A DNA stretch of 64,000 nt, taken from assembly GCF_001468125.1 (NCBI RefSeq), contig NZ_LNYT01000004.1, forward strand, positions 38,664 through 102,663, in the 5' to 3' direction. How positions within the stretch are numbered: position 1 is the first letter of the stretch; every line of letters starts with the position of its first letter. The position numbers were made by a program, and so were the translations under genes. Positions 1 through 8,625 of this stretch are shown here, piece by piece. The notes under the pieces were generated by a model that worked only from the letters and a program-made list of their open reading frames with translations, did not search any database and was not told the origin of the DNA. The stretch comes from Legionella rubrilucens (GTDB lineage Bacteria; Pseudomonadota; Gammaproteobacteria; Legionellales; Legionellaceae).

Positions 1-520
1 CGCCGGCCTGCAACGACGTCAATGGATTAATCTGGGTCTGAACAATCACACCCCCGCGGTTTAAATAGCTCAAGGCCGCTTCCCACACTTTATCCGCGGC
101 ACCCACACCCTGCAGCACCACCCACATCACAAAAATTTGCATGAGGCAATAGCCGGATGCCTTGGGGATTAATAAAGCCAGACCTAAAGTCGAACGAACG
201 GGAACCCAGATGGATGACCATTTCTGGCCGAGCATCTGCCCTTCCTGCGCGGTATTCATAGTCGATACCAGCAGGGTATACATGATGACAATACCGCCTA
301 ATGCCAATACCGCCGAGTTAAACACGGAAAACATACTGCCCATGATCTGACTGCCGCTGCCATGCAGCACGCCGTCGACAATACCAAAAATATTGCCAAG
401 GAAAACCACAGAGTAATCACTGGGAGGCGGGGCAAAACTCAGTGAACCAGAGGAACTGTCTGCTGCTAAAGCCAGCGCAGGGAACAACGTCATTAACAAC
501 GTACTAACAATTTTATTCAT
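1..520 (-). CDS. dotA: DotA, Dot/Icm T4BSS inner-membrane protein (N-terminal part)
   Basis: DotA is a polytopic inner-membrane component of the Legionella Dot/Icm type IVB secretion system, needed for effector delivery into host cells. The window holds about 173 N-terminal residues; the rest lies beyond base 1. The translation starts with a signal-like hydrophobic segment ending in ALAAD, followed by a Ser/Pro-rich stretch and hydrophobic segments around residues 60-85 and 125-150. The start ATG at 520 overlaps the icmV stop in an ATGA, which indicates translational coupling in an icmV-dotA operon. Recognition rests on the sequence and on the icmV/icmW/icmX neighbours, which match the known Legionella order. 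Confidence 0.93.
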   Translation of the reverse strand, partial: MNKIVSTLLMTLFPALALAADSSSGSLSFAPPPSDYSVVFLGNIFGIVDGVLHGSGSQIMGSMFSVFNSAVLALGGIVIMYTLLVSTMNTAQEGQMLGQKWSSIWVPVRSTLGLALLIPKASGYCLMQIFVMWVVLQGVGAADKVWEAALSYLNRGGVIVQTQINPLTSLQAG

Positions 521-975
521 GGTTTTTCACCCATCAAACCTTGCCTGAACCATTCCCTGAAGGTGCATCCAAGTTTTCGTACTTTAATCTGGTAATACCA
601 AAAATGATAACGAAATGCCAACGTCAGGGCGATGAGCATCACCACGAGGCTGATGATCACCGCGCTGATTGATCCATAAATCACATGATAAACGGCGTAG
701 GAAAAGACCAGAATGGCCGCAATAAACATTAAAACACTCAATCGGAAAAGCGCTTTTTGCTGGGCGATTAAATCTTTTTCAGAGAGATTGTATTTGGCCA
801 TGGCCATCTTAAATGACTCACCGCTGCTCGTTGTTTTTTGCGGCACGAAAAGCCGTTTAAAGCCGTCCCCCAGATACAGTGTAAACGACTTCATTCTGTC
901 GAAATCAGACCATTTGCGAACATCAAAAATGTTCTTTAAAACAGTCACTATTCTTGACGGCGACTCTTTTTTCAT
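517..975 (-). CDS. icmV: IcmV, Dot/Icm T4BSS membrane protein
   Basis: IcmV is a small inner-membrane protein of the Dot/Icm secretion machinery, and its loss in L. pneumophila blocks intracellular growth. The product has 152 residues, close to the family's 151. Its N-terminal half is soluble and basic (residues 1-75), and two hydrophobic segments follow at about 78-97 and 100-120. The C-terminus ends in a basic/aromatic tail. It is the first gene of the leftward icmV-dotA operon, diverges from icmW across 104 bases, and overlaps dotA by four bases. Confidence 0.93.
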   Translation of the reverse strand: MKKESPSRIVTVLKNIFDVRKWSDFDRMKSFTLYLGDGFKRLFVPQKTTSSGESFKMAMAKYNLSEKDLIAQQKALFRLSVLMFIAAILVFSYAVYHVIYGSISAVIISLVVMLIALTLAFRYHFWYYQIKVRKLGCTFREWFRQGLMGEKP

Positions 976-1061
976 AAAATTTACTTTTCACTATTAGACT
1001 TTTACCCTTCTTACTATACTATAGTAGTTAGAACATGCGCAGTCCATCAATTCATAACACC

Positions 1062-1077
1062 GTAAAAAAAGAGTAAA
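1062..1077 (+). promoter_or_regulatory. CpxR-like box (GTAAA-N6-GTAAA) before icmW
   Basis: Two exact GTAAA copies six bases apart match the tandem consensus described for CpxR, which regulates several icm/dot operons in L. pneumophila. The box ends two bases before the icmW start and covers its Shine-Dalgarno region (AGAG). This is an unusual place for an activator site. The region is A-rich, so chance is possible. Further TTTAC half-sites (GTAAA on the minus strand) lie at 980-984 and 1001-1005 in the same divergent spacer. Confidence 0.45.
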
Positions 1078-1079
1078 AT

Positions 1080-1535
1080 ATGCCCGATCTCAGCCACCAG
1101 GCCTCCGCTCAATACTGGTTTGAATACGTGGATCCGATGATCTATCGGGTAATTACTTTTATGGAAAGTGTCGAAGACTGGACCCTGGATGGTGACCCGG
1201 CTCTTGAAGAGGCTTTAACCCGTTTGGGAACCGAGCTGGATGACATCGAAAAAATCGATTTGGGTGTACTGGGCCAGGAAGATGTCTTTATCCGGCTGGT
1301 GGGTAATATCAAGGCAGGGCGCGGTCTCCGTTTGCTCCAGGCCATTGATACTGTCCACCCGGGCAGTGCCTCACGCATTTTAATTCACGCCGAGGAAAAC
1401 AGCGCCGGCAGCTTTGACCCCGCCGGATTTTTTCTAAAGCGCAATATCACATTTGAACGGCTGCGCCTGCTTGCCCGTGTATTTTCTGAATATCGCTTAA
1501 AACTTGTTGCACGCGCTCTTGAAGGGGAAGAATGA
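1080..1535 (+). CDS. icmW: IcmW, Dot/Icm effector adaptor
   Basis: IcmW is an acidic cytosolic adaptor that pairs with IcmS and LvgA to present effectors to the Dot/Icm coupling complex. The product has 151 residues, the family length, and starts MPDLSHQAS like known IcmW proteins. The central glycine/arginine-rich stretch GNIKAGRGLRLLQAIDT and the C-terminal Arg/Leu-rich helix are preserved. The gene starts the rightward icmW-icmX operon, and its TGA overlaps the icmX start. Confidence 0.95.
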   Translation: MPDLSHQASAQYWFEYVDPMIYRVITFMESVEDWTLDGDPALEEALTRLGTELDDIEKIDLGVLGQEDVFIRLVGNIKAGRGLRLLQAIDTVHPGSASRILIHAEENSAGSFDPAGFFLKRNITFERLRLLARVFSEYRLKLVARALEGEE

Positions 1536-2953
1536 TGAAAAAAACGTTACGCCACGTTGTACTGCCCGGTCTGTTGGTGTTGAGCTCCTATGCCGGCGCC
1601 CAAAATCCCAACGACAATAACCAGCAAAGCATTGATGGTTTATCCCATCGCCTTAAAGTACTGGGTGAATACCTTGGGTATGATTTAAACTCATTCTGCC
1701 CCACGGTAGGCGGCCAATGCCAACTGGAGCCGAATCAAACCCAGAGCGCATTCAGTAATTTCCTCATCGACACCAATACTGCTTCCCAATACCAGATTAA
1801 TCTGCTGGCCTCCTACATTGGTGCGCTGTTGCCAGCCAACAGCACCGCAGGTGCTACTCAGGATCAGGGCAGTCAATCATCCTTAATCCCAGCCACCATG
1901 AGTACTTATCAGTCGCTTTTTCAAAACTTCGCCAGTAAAACATTCCCCGGTTACAATTCGCCTTCGAATGCAACCGTCTCCGTCTCCGACTTAATCGATC
2001 AGACCCCCTACCAGGCGGATCCGGTTAATCAGGCCATTCTAAACATCCTGTCAACCCCCGATGCCAGTTACTGCATGGATCAAAATGGTGGTTATGTACA
2101 GGGCGATTGCTTCACCGGCCAAAACAATTCCGGCAACAATGGCGGCGGACCGGTAATTTCACAAAACCAGGTGATGATCAATGTGATTGGTACACCGCCA
2201 GGCACAGGCTTTTTCCCTCTGGGTAAACAAAACGAGAATTTAGTGGCGCAATTGAGTATGGACAGTTTGCTTGGTCCGTTATTATTCAGTACCGGCAGTT
2301 CATCCAGTCAACCCGGCAGCAACAGCGGTCTGGTGGCCAACAACCAATTGCAGACGGCGACTAATTTTATCCGCTACGCCTCCGGCATGGTGGCTCCTCT
2401 GACATTGCCAAGCCGTGACGCCTACAGCCAACTTTACCTCACGGCCACCACACCGGTTGATAAGAATAACCCCAACCAGACTCAGGCCATGAAAGATCAG
2501 GCCATGGCGACTTTATCCAACTACCTGACTAACCTGCGCATTTATGCGGCACAAAGCTCTGTCGGCATCAGCAACCTGTATTACATCCTCTCCAAGCGCA
2601 TGCCGCAACAAAGCGCTGCGTCCGGTCAAAATCAGGGACAGACAAGCAGCCAGGCTTTGAATGAATTCAACATGGCCACCTGGCGGCTATACAATGCCAA
2701 TACGACCTCCGGTTCTGAAAACCAGCAGTGGATTCAGCGCATTAATACAGCGTCGTCAGCGACCGTCCAAAAAGAGATTGCCATTCTTCTGGCAGAAATT
2801 AATTACCAGATGTACTTAAGCCGTCAGCAACAGGAGCGTATCCTGTTAACCAACACCATGCTGCTGATTCAAAACGCACGTGCCGCTCAACCCAGCCCAT
2901 CCTTGTCTTCATCGGCTCTGGATGGCGGTAACAGCACAGGCACCGGTCAATAA
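1532..2953 (+). CDS. icmX: IcmX, periplasmic Dot/Icm protein
   Basis: IcmX is an exported component of the Dot/Icm system, required for pore formation and effector translocation in L. pneumophila. The product has 473 residues, against about 466 in the family. A signal peptide spans about residues 1-23, with the hydrophobic core VVLPGLLVLSSYAGA. The mature part is rich in Asn, Gln, Ser and Gly. Cysteines at roughly 56, 64, 178 and 190 could form disulfides. There are two consecutive ATGs at 1532 and 1535, and the second has the better distance from the GGGGAAG ribosome site. A strong terminator follows. Confidence 0.92.
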   Translation: MMKKTLRHVVLPGLLVLSSYAGAQNPNDNNQQSIDGLSHRLKVLGEYLGYDLNSFCPTVGGQCQLEPNQTQSAFSNFLIDTNTASQYQINLLASYIGALLPANSTAGATQDQGSQSSLIPATMSTYQSLFQNFASKTFPGYNSPSNATVSVSDLIDQTPYQADPVNQAILNILSTPDASYCMDQNGGYVQGDCFTGQNNSGNNGGGPVISQNQVMINVIGTPPGTGFFPLGKQNENLVAQLSMDSLLGPLLFSTGSSSSQPGSNSGLVANNQLQTATNFIRYASGMVAPLTLPSRDAYSQLYLTATTPVDKNNPNQTQAMKDQAMATLSNYLTNLRIYAAQSSVGISNLYYILSKRMPQQSAASGQNQGQTSSQALNEFNMATWRLYNANTTSGSENQQWIQRINTASSATVQKEIAILLAEINYQMYLSRQQQERILLTNTMLLIQNARAAQPSPSLSSSALDGGNSTGTGQ

Positions 2954-2976
2954 GCAGAGAAAGCAGCCATCCATAA

Positions 2977-3002
2977 GCAGGAACTTAGGTTCCTGCTTTT
3001 TT
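2977..3002 (+). terminator. Rho-independent terminator of icmWX
   Basis: An 8-bp perfect stem (GCAGGAAC / GTTCCTGC) with loop TTAG is followed by six T on the plus strand. It lies 23 bases after the icmX stop. The stop codon of the convergent glycosyltransferase gene sits in the hairpin loop (2985-2987), so the two transcription units meet with no spacer. Confidence 0.9.
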
Positions 3003-4040
3003 ATTTGAGGGTAATGAGTAATACGTTGTAAAGAGCTGTTCCAGTTTAACCAACACTGCTTCCACACTCACTAATTTCATGGTGTCTTCCCCGTGGGCAT
3101 GCGTTCCCCAGACATTGGTCTCTTCGGTCTTTTTAAGCACGTCGGTAACGGCCTGCGGGTAACAATCGACAGCCAAATGGCGAAAAGTATAGGGGCCTGA
3201 GACATTGGAACTGGTCACAGCGTGCAAGGCCACAACCGGAGTACCCACTGCTGCCGCCATGTGCGAGGGGCCCGTATCGGGACAAAGCATCGCCTGGCTC
3301 TGTTGAATTACCGCCAATAACTGTTTTGGCCGGGTTTTACCTACCAAATCGATGCAGTGAACCTGCTGTAAGATGGCATCTGCCAGTTGCCGGTCATAAT
3401 CCCCAGGCCCGCCCGTCAGGACTACCTGCACGTTCCATCGCTGCTGTGCTTCTTTAATGACTGCCACATACCGATCAATAAGCCAACTGCGCTCGGGTTT
3501 ACTGGCTGCGGGATTCACCAATAAAATCGGTCCCTGGGAAGGCAAATGCGCACGCGCCCATTGCACCTGCTCGTCAGCGATGGGCAAATCCCAGCGAATA
3601 GTCATGGAGGATAAACCAAGCACTTGCGCAAAACGCAGAAAGCCGTCGAGGGTATGATCATGACCTGGGGGAATCGTTTCTTTGATAAACAGGGCATGCC
3701 CATCTTTCGCGCGCAGACGGTCATAACCAATTTTACGCGTCGCTTTAATAAAGGGGTAAAGCAGGTTGGCACGAAAACTGGATTGAATGGCCAACAGGAC
3801 ATCAAATTGCCGATGACGCATTTGTTTTCGGAACTGCCAATAATCCTTAAACGCATCGGGCTTGGGAATCACGATGAACTCAACGCCATCCATGCCTTCA
3901 ACCAGATCATAGGCCGGGCGGCAGATAACCCAGGTGATTTTAGCTTGAGGATAATGAGCCTGCAGGGTGCGTATCAATGGCACCGCCATTAAGACATCAC
4001 CCAAGGCCGAAATACGAACGACACAAATGGAATTAATCAT
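2985..4040 (-). CDS. GT9-family glycosyltransferase (LPS heptosyltransferase-like)
   Basis: This is a glycosyltransferase family 9 protein of about 351 residues. Family members such as WaaF and WaaC transfer heptose from ADP-heptose to the lipopolysaccharide core at the cytoplasmic face. The N-terminal signature ISALGDVLMAVPLIRTL and the C-terminal donor-binding signature PDTGPSHMAAAVGTPVVAL are both present. I chose the ATG at 4040 because the family normally begins a few residues before the ISALGD motif. The longer reading frame would run through the preceding zinc-finger gene. The start overlaps that gene's end by eight bases. The exact acceptor sugar cannot be told from sequence. Confidence 0.85.
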   Translation of the reverse strand: MINSICVVRISALGDVLMAVPLIRTLQAHYPQAKITWVICRPAYDLVEGMDGVEFIVIPKPDAFKDYWQFRKQMRHRQFDVLLAIQSSFRANLLYPFIKATRKIGYDRLRAKDGHALFIKETIPPGHDHTLDGFLRFAQVLGLSSMTIRWDLPIADEQVQWARAHLPSQGPILLVNPAASKPERSWLIDRYVAVIKEAQQRWNVQVVLTGGPGDYDRQLADAILQQVHCIDLVGKTRPKQLLAVIQQSQAMLCPDTGPSHMAAAVGTPVVALHAVTSSNVSGPYTFRHLAVDCYPQAVTDVLKKTEETNVWGTHAHGEDTMKLVSVEAVLVKLEQLFTTYYSLPSNKKAGT

Positions 4041-4230
4041 CTTGCAACAAAAATCGGGAGCCGCAATAAGGGCATACTTCCTGGCCTGTTTTTTCAATGG
4101 GCAAATACACCTTGGGATGCGCATTCCATAATTGCATTTCATCCGTGGGGCAGCTCAAAGGCAGATCACAGGGATGAACCACATACATTTTTTCAGTGCA
4201 GGCAGGCTGTTTTTTTTCATTTTCCGACAT
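4033..4230 (-). CDS. CHCC zinc-finger protein
   Basis: This small protein of 65 residues belongs to the zinc-finger CHCC domain family, related to the NDUFS6 domain of complex I. The C-terminal half shows the pattern HPKVYLPI followed by CPYCGSRF, which supplies one His and two of the Cys ligands; an upstream Cys completes the site. The start at 4230 (MSENEKK) is preferred because upstream codons lie inside miaA. It overlaps miaA by 14 bases and the glycosyltransferase gene by eight, so it is probably translated as part of that operon. Its role is not established. Confidence 0.8.
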   Translation of the reverse strand: MSENEKKQPACTEKMYVVHPCDLPLSCPTDEMQLWNAHPKVYLPIEKTGQEVCPYCGSRFLLQDD

Positions 4231-5194
4231 GTCTATCCTCATAATCATTCGTTTTTTGCGGGCTATTATCCAATATTTCCGCAAGCTTTGCCATGAATTC
4301 GCCGGTGATGTCCGGTTTGTCGCAGGAAAAAAAACACCCGTCCGGCCAACCGCGCAACCAGGTTAACTGACGCTTGGCCAATTGCCGTGTCGCGGCAATG
4401 CCTTTGTCGCGAAACTGCTCATGATCATCCCTTCCAGCGAGATAATCCAACGCCTGACGGTAACCCACCAGACGCATCGATGGGTTGGCCGGCGTTAACC
4501 GAGGCCAGCGTTCCAGCAATTGCCTGACTTCGTCAACAAAACCCTGTTTAAGCATGGCATCAAAACGCAGAGCAATGCGTTCATGCAGCCAGGCGCGCTC
4601 GTTTGGAAAAAGAATGCAATTGACAAAATGATGACGCGGCCTGCCTTTTCCCTGCTCTAAAAAATGGGACAAGGGCTTACCCGTTAAATAAAAAACCTCC
4701 AGAGCACGCTGGATCCGTTGCGTGTCATTGGGGTGTATACGCGCGGCAGCGACGGCATCGACATCGGCCAATTCACGGTGCATGGCCGCCCACCCGTTGT
4801 CCTCGGCTTGCCTCAGTAATTGCTGACGCAATCCGTCATCGGCTTCCGGTAAATCGGACAATCCCTGTTGCAGGGCATGGAAATACATCATAGTCCCGCC
4901 AACCAGCAGAGGGATGTTACCGCGGGCATGAATGCTCTCAATCAAACGGTTTGCCGCCTGACAAAACTCAGCGGCAGAAAACGAGTCGGGCGGATCAAGA
5001 ATGTCCAGCAACTGGTGCGGTGCGCGCAGAAGCTCATCAGGGGTTGGCTTGGCTGTCCCAATGTCCATGCCGCGATAAATCATCGCCGAATCGACACTGA
5101 TGATTTCCACAGGAAACCGTTCCACCAGATCACAGGCCAGGGCGGTTTTTCCCGAGGCCGTCGGCCCCATTAAACACAACACCGTCTCAGGCAT
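4217..5194 (-). CDS. miaA: tRNA dimethylallyltransferase MiaA
   Basis: MiaA transfers a dimethylallyl group to N6 of A37 in tRNAs that read UNN codons. The product has 325 residues, slightly longer than the usual 305-316 because of a C-terminal tail. The Walker A motif GPTASGKT is at residues 10-17, followed by the substrate motif DSAMIYRGMDIGTAKP at about 35-50 and the VGGTMMYF motif near residue 100. It overlaps mutL by eight bases. The order amiB-mutL-miaA is widely conserved in gammaproteobacteria, often followed by hfq, but hfq is not here. Confidence 0.96.
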   Translation of the reverse strand: MPETVLCLMGPTASGKTALACDLVERFPVEIISVDSAMIYRGMDIGTAKPTPDELLRAPHQLLDILDPPDSFSAAEFCQAANRLIESIHARGNIPLLVGGTMMYFHALQQGLSDLPEADDGLRQQLLRQAEDNGWAAMHRELADVDAVAAARIHPNDTQRIQRALEVFYLTGKPLSHFLEQGKGRPRHHFVNCILFPNERAWLHERIALRFDAMLKQGFVDEVRQLLERWPRLTPANPSMRLVGYRQALDYLAGRDDHEQFRDKGIAATRQLAKRQLTWLRGWPDGCFFSCDKPDITGEFMAKLAEILDNSPQKTNDYEDRHVGK

Positions 5195-6818
5195 GCAGCA
5201 ATTCCCGGCAAAACAGAGTAGACAAGGGTTTACAGAATGATGTCTCTAAGGCCAATGTTTCGGCCTGTTGATGCAGGAAGTCTTTAAAATCGCCATGCAC
5301 GCTGCTGTTAAGCTCAGGCAATTTCTGACTCGCTGTCAGTAAATGAATTAATTCACTCTCAGTCGGCATGGGTGCGTTCAACAACCTGGAAAAAAAATCG
5401 TTAAAGGCCAGATGCGGGGTTAACACGGGCAGGGTTTGAATGAGGAGTTGGCACTCGTTAAACCACTCCACCCGGATGCCGATTTGACCGAGCAGTTGAC
5501 TATAACGCTGCTGCTGCAAATTGTCTATTATTTTTTCATATTGGTAACGAACAGGTACAAGCAGAGGGCGAAAAGCCAGGGGCAGGGGTTGAACCGCCAA
5601 TTGCTTTAACAGCCACTCCCGATACAGGGCTCGCCAATCCGCGAGATACACCTGACCCCTGGCGCTTTGAAACACCATAAATTGCTCATCAATAGCCAGC
5701 ATGGAACGATCAGTCGGTGGGGGCATCGCGGCCGACGTCAAAAAAACAGGTCTCTTTTCCTGAAGCGGCGGGACAGGGTTTTTCCTGCCAAACACCTTTG
5801 GCAAAACAATGTCAGGGCTTTCACATCGATCCAGGGCTTTTTGCAATTGAGATACCAGAAAATCATGGATGAATCGCGGCTGTTGAAAACGTATCTCGTG
5901 TTTGGTGGGATGAACATTGACATCGATGTCCGCCGGATTAAGGGTTAAATACAGCAGGCAGGCCGGATGTTTTCCCGGATAAAGCACCGGTTCAAAGGCG
6001 AGTTTGATGGCATGATGAATCAATTTGTCTTTGACCATTCGCCCATTAATATACACCCATTGCTTGTCGTTTTGATTGCGCTGGTAATCCGCTTTGCCCA
6101 CCCATCCCCGTAGGCCAACACCGGCATGCTCCACGTCCAGGTAAACCGTCTGTTCGACAAATTCCTTGCCAAGGATTTTTCTGATGCGCCACAACGTCCC
6201 CTGCTCGTCCTTAGCCGCTGGTAGGTCGATGTGCTTTTTACCATTGTGCGTTAAATGAATGGCTAACTGCGGTGCGCTTAAGGCAAACCGTTTAATCAAC
6301 AATTCGATGGCTTGAAATTCCTGCCGTTCGCTCTTTAAAAATTTCTTGCGTACCGGCGCATTAAAAAAAAGATCCTTCACATCCACCGTCGTGCCCTGGC
6401 TGCGGGCGCAGGGGTTGATTTGCAGGATGCCGTTTTCAGCCGTCAATTGCATGGCATGCGCCTGCTCTGCCGTTTTCGAGGTAATGCTTAAACGGCTGAC
6501 CGAAGCAATGCTGGCTAACGCCTCGCCGCGAAATCCCATGCTGTGGATCATGTAAAGATCATTCAGTTGACTGATTTTGCTGGTGGCGTGAGGGGCAATG
6601 GCCAAGGGCAAATCATCAGCGACAATGCCTGAGCCGTTATCACTGACTTTTATCTGATTCAAACCGCCAAAACCAATGTCCACATGAATGGTATCCGCTT
6701 TTGCATCATAGGCATTTTCCAGTAATTCTTTCACCACCGATGCTGGACGCTCAATCACCTCACCCGCCGCGATTTGATTAGCCACGGTAATGGGTAGTTC
6801 TTTAATCCTTACGACCAT
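5187..6818 (-). CDS. mutL: DNA mismatch repair protein MutL
   Basis: MutL couples MutS mismatch recognition to strand incision and unwinding. The product has 543 residues, shorter than the 615 of E. coli. The N-terminal GHKL ATPase is complete: ANQIAAGEV at about residue 13, the Asp-Asn-Gly motif KVSDNGSGI near 57, GFRGEALASIASV near 95, and the S5-like fold with KFLKS near 160. The C-terminal dimerisation domain is divergent and shows no clear endonuclease motif, as expected for a gammaproteobacterium with MutH-type or other incision. It overlaps both neighbours slightly. Confidence 0.95.
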   Translation of the reverse strand: MVVRIKELPITVANQIAAGEVIERPASVVKELLENAYDAKADTIHVDIGFGGLNQIKVSDNGSGIVADDLPLAIAPHATSKISQLNDLYMIHSMGFRGEALASIASVSRLSITSKTAEQAHAMQLTAENGILQINPCARSQGTTVDVKDLFFNAPVRKKFLKSERQEFQAIELLIKRFALSAPQLAIHLTHNGKKHIDLPAAKDEQGTLWRIRKILGKEFVEQTVYLDVEHAGVGLRGWVGKADYQRNQNDKQWVYINGRMVKDKLIHHAIKLAFEPVLYPGKHPACLLYLTLNPADIDVNVHPTKHEIRFQQPRFIHDFLVSQLQKALDRCESPDIVLPKVFGRKNPVPPLQEKRPVFLTSAAMPPPTDRSMLAIDEQFMVFQSARGQVYLADWRALYREWLLKQLAVQPLPLAFRPLLVPVRYQYEKIIDNLQQQRYSQLLGQIGIRVEWFNECQLLIQTLPVLTPHLAFNDFFSRLLNAPMPTESELIHLLTASQKLPELNSSVHGDFKDFLHQQAETLALETSFCKPLSTLFCRELLHA

Positions 6819-8161
6819 GATGAAGGAATAACCAAACGTTGGCCGGCTCTTACCTGATTTCCTGATAAATGATTGGCATTTTTTAAAGCGGTCATGGACA
6901 CGTGGTATTGAGACGCGATGGAAGGCAAGGTTTCACCCCGTCTAACCAGGTGCAGGCTGTTGCCGGACATGGCTTCAATGCGGCTGCCGTGCGGCGGATA
7001 GTCCCAGAAATAGCGTTTAAGCCCCTGGAAAATGGATTGCGTTAAACGCGTTTGGTAACGTGAATCGGTCAGGTTTTTCTCCTCTCTTGGATTTGAAATA
7101 AATCCTGTTTCAATCAGAATGGAGGGAATGTCCGGTGATTTAAGCACCATAAACCGTGCCTGTTCCACTTTGTGATTATGCAGTTTGGTGACGGTATTGA
7201 GATTGCGTAAAACCCGCTCGCCCATGTGCAGGCTGGCACCAATGGTTGCCGTTTGCGATAAATCAATGAGCACTTCCCGCACAAGGCCGCTCTGGTCATC
7301 GAGATCCTTGAGATTAACGCCGCCTAATTCCGAATAGTTTTCCTTCTCCGCCAACCAGCGTGCCGCTTCACTGGTGGCGCCGCGTTGCGAGAGGGCAAAA
7401 ACGGAGGCACCGCTCGATTGCTGATTAATAAACGCATCCGCGTGAATGGAAACAAACACATCGCCATTGTACTGGCGGGCAATGTTCAGCCGCTCACGCA
7501 AACCGACATAATAATCGCCGCGGCGGGTCAATACAGCCCGCATCCCGGGTTGTCTGTCGATGATTTGCTTTAACTTAAGGGCAATGGCCAGAGTGATGTT
7601 TTTTTCCGCTGTACGGTGCGGCCCACTGGCCCCCGGGTCTTTACCGCCATGACCGGGATCAAGAACAATGACCACATCCCTCAAGGGTTTTTTAGGCATG
7701 TTGCGTACAGGCACCGGTTTGCTTACCGGTTGGCGAGACACAGCGAGTGGTTTTACACTCGGCGGGGTATAAGGCTTAACGCCATTGGCAGAAATATCCA
7801 GTGCAAAAGCATGCTTGCCCCCTTTCCACGGGTTGGCACGCAGTTTAACGGCATCACGCACTTCAAACACCAGCCGCAGCGTGTGTGGGTTAGGATGGCC
7901 GCTTCGCACCAGTTTGATTAATTCGTTATTGAGATTGAGTTGGTTCAGATTAAAAGCGAGGTTCGTGTTTTCAAAATCAACCACCACACGATCAGGGTTG
8001 GTTAATGTAAATACTTTATGGGCGATCGCACTGTCTAAGGTGAAAAACAACGACGTCTTACCCGCCTGCTGTTTGACTTGCACGGATTGCAGGCGTGCGG
8101 CCATGGCGTGAGTCGCGCAAAGGAGTAACAAACTCAATAAAACAAGTATTCTGCTTTTCAT
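6809..8161 (-). CDS. amiB: N-acetylmuramoyl-L-alanine amidase AmiB/AmiC-like
   Basis: This is a periplasmic zinc amidase that splits septal peptidoglycan during cell separation. The start at 8161 gives a typical signal peptide (MKSRILVLLSLLLLCATHAMA), and the ATG overlaps the tsaE stop as ATGA. Domains in order: AMIN about residues 23-125, a proline-rich linker with PVSKPVPV, the Amidase_3 catalytic domain about 165-390, and a C-terminal LysM (SLHLVRRGETLPSIASQYHV). Catalytic zinc ligands are visible in LDPGHGGKDPGA, RTAEKNI and SIHADAF, with the catalytic Glu in ETGFISNP. Length is about 450 residues. Confidence 0.94.
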   Translation of the reverse strand: MKSRILVLLSLLLLCATHAMAARLQSVQVKQQAGKTSLFFTLDSAIAHKVFTLTNPDRVVVDFENTNLAFNLNQLNLNNELIKLVRSGHPNPHTLRLVFEVRDAVKLRANPWKGGKHAFALDISANGVKPYTPPSVKPLAVSRQPVSKPVPVRNMPKKPLRDVVIVLDPGHGGKDPGASGPHRTAEKNITLAIALKLKQIIDRQPGMRAVLTRRGDYYVGLRERLNIARQYNGDVFVSIHADAFINQQSSGASVFALSQRGATSEAARWLAEKENYSELGGVNLKDLDDQSGLVREVLIDLSQTATIGASLHMGERVLRNLNTVTKLHNHKVEQARFMVLKSPDIPSILIETGFISNPREEKNLTDSRYQTRLTQSIFQGLKRYFWDYPPHGSRIEAMSGNSLHLVRRGETLPSIASQYHVSMTALKNANHLSGNQVRAGQRLVIPSSWS

Positions 8162-8625
8162 TGTTGGTCCGCCAGGCAAGTTAATATCGCTTCTCCAGCG
8201 ACGGTTGATGCATACAAACTCATTAAACGCCCGTCCCCTTTTATTGCTAACAAACCATGTATATCCACATGCACCAAACTGTGTGGCGCCCGTTCTGGCC
8301 ATTCGATACAACAAAACGACCGCTCAGTAAAAAATTCCCTGAAGCCAATATAATCCAATTCGGCCTCATCATGAATACGATACAGATCAAAGTGGTGAAT
8401 TGACAAGTCCTGACACGGGTAACTCTCAACCAGAGAAAACGTCGGACTTTTAATCGCCCCCGTCACCCCCAAAGCCCGTAGCAGGGATCGCATAAAACTG
8501 GTTTTGCCTGCGCCGATTTCGCCGCTTAGCGTGAGTGTCAGCGGAAATGTCAAACACGAGGCCAGTCTGAAAGCCAGCGCCATGGTGTCATTTTCATCGG
8601 CAAGGTAATAGCGTTGTGCAGTCAT
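8158..8625 (-). CDS. tsaE: tRNA N6-adenosine threonylcarbamoyltransferase component TsaE
   Basis: TsaE is the ATPase that supports TsaB/TsaD in making t6A37 on tRNAs that read ANN codons. The product has 155 residues, as usual for the family. The Walker A motif GEIGAGKTSFMRSLL is at about 36-50, the switch region SPTFSLVESYP follows, and the HFDLYRI motif is near 78. A conserved IEWPERA motif is also present. It overlaps the nnr gene by four bases (ATGA) upstream and amiB by four bases downstream. Confidence 0.95.
   Translation of the reverse strand: MTAQRYYLADENDTMALAFRLASCLTFPLTLTLSGEIGAGKTSFMRSLLRALGVTGAIKSPTFSLVESYPCQDLSIHHFDLYRIHDEAELDYIGFREFFTERSFCCIEWPERAPHSLVHVDIHGLLAIKGDGRLMSLYASTVAGEAILTCLADQQ

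Noticed and set aside
713..997. Rightward frame opposite icmV
   Set aside because: It lies antisense to a recognised gene and has no family features or ribosome site.
4040..4142. Longer N-terminus for the GT9 protein
   Set aside because: It would overlap most of the zinc-finger gene, and the family starts just before the ISALGD motif.
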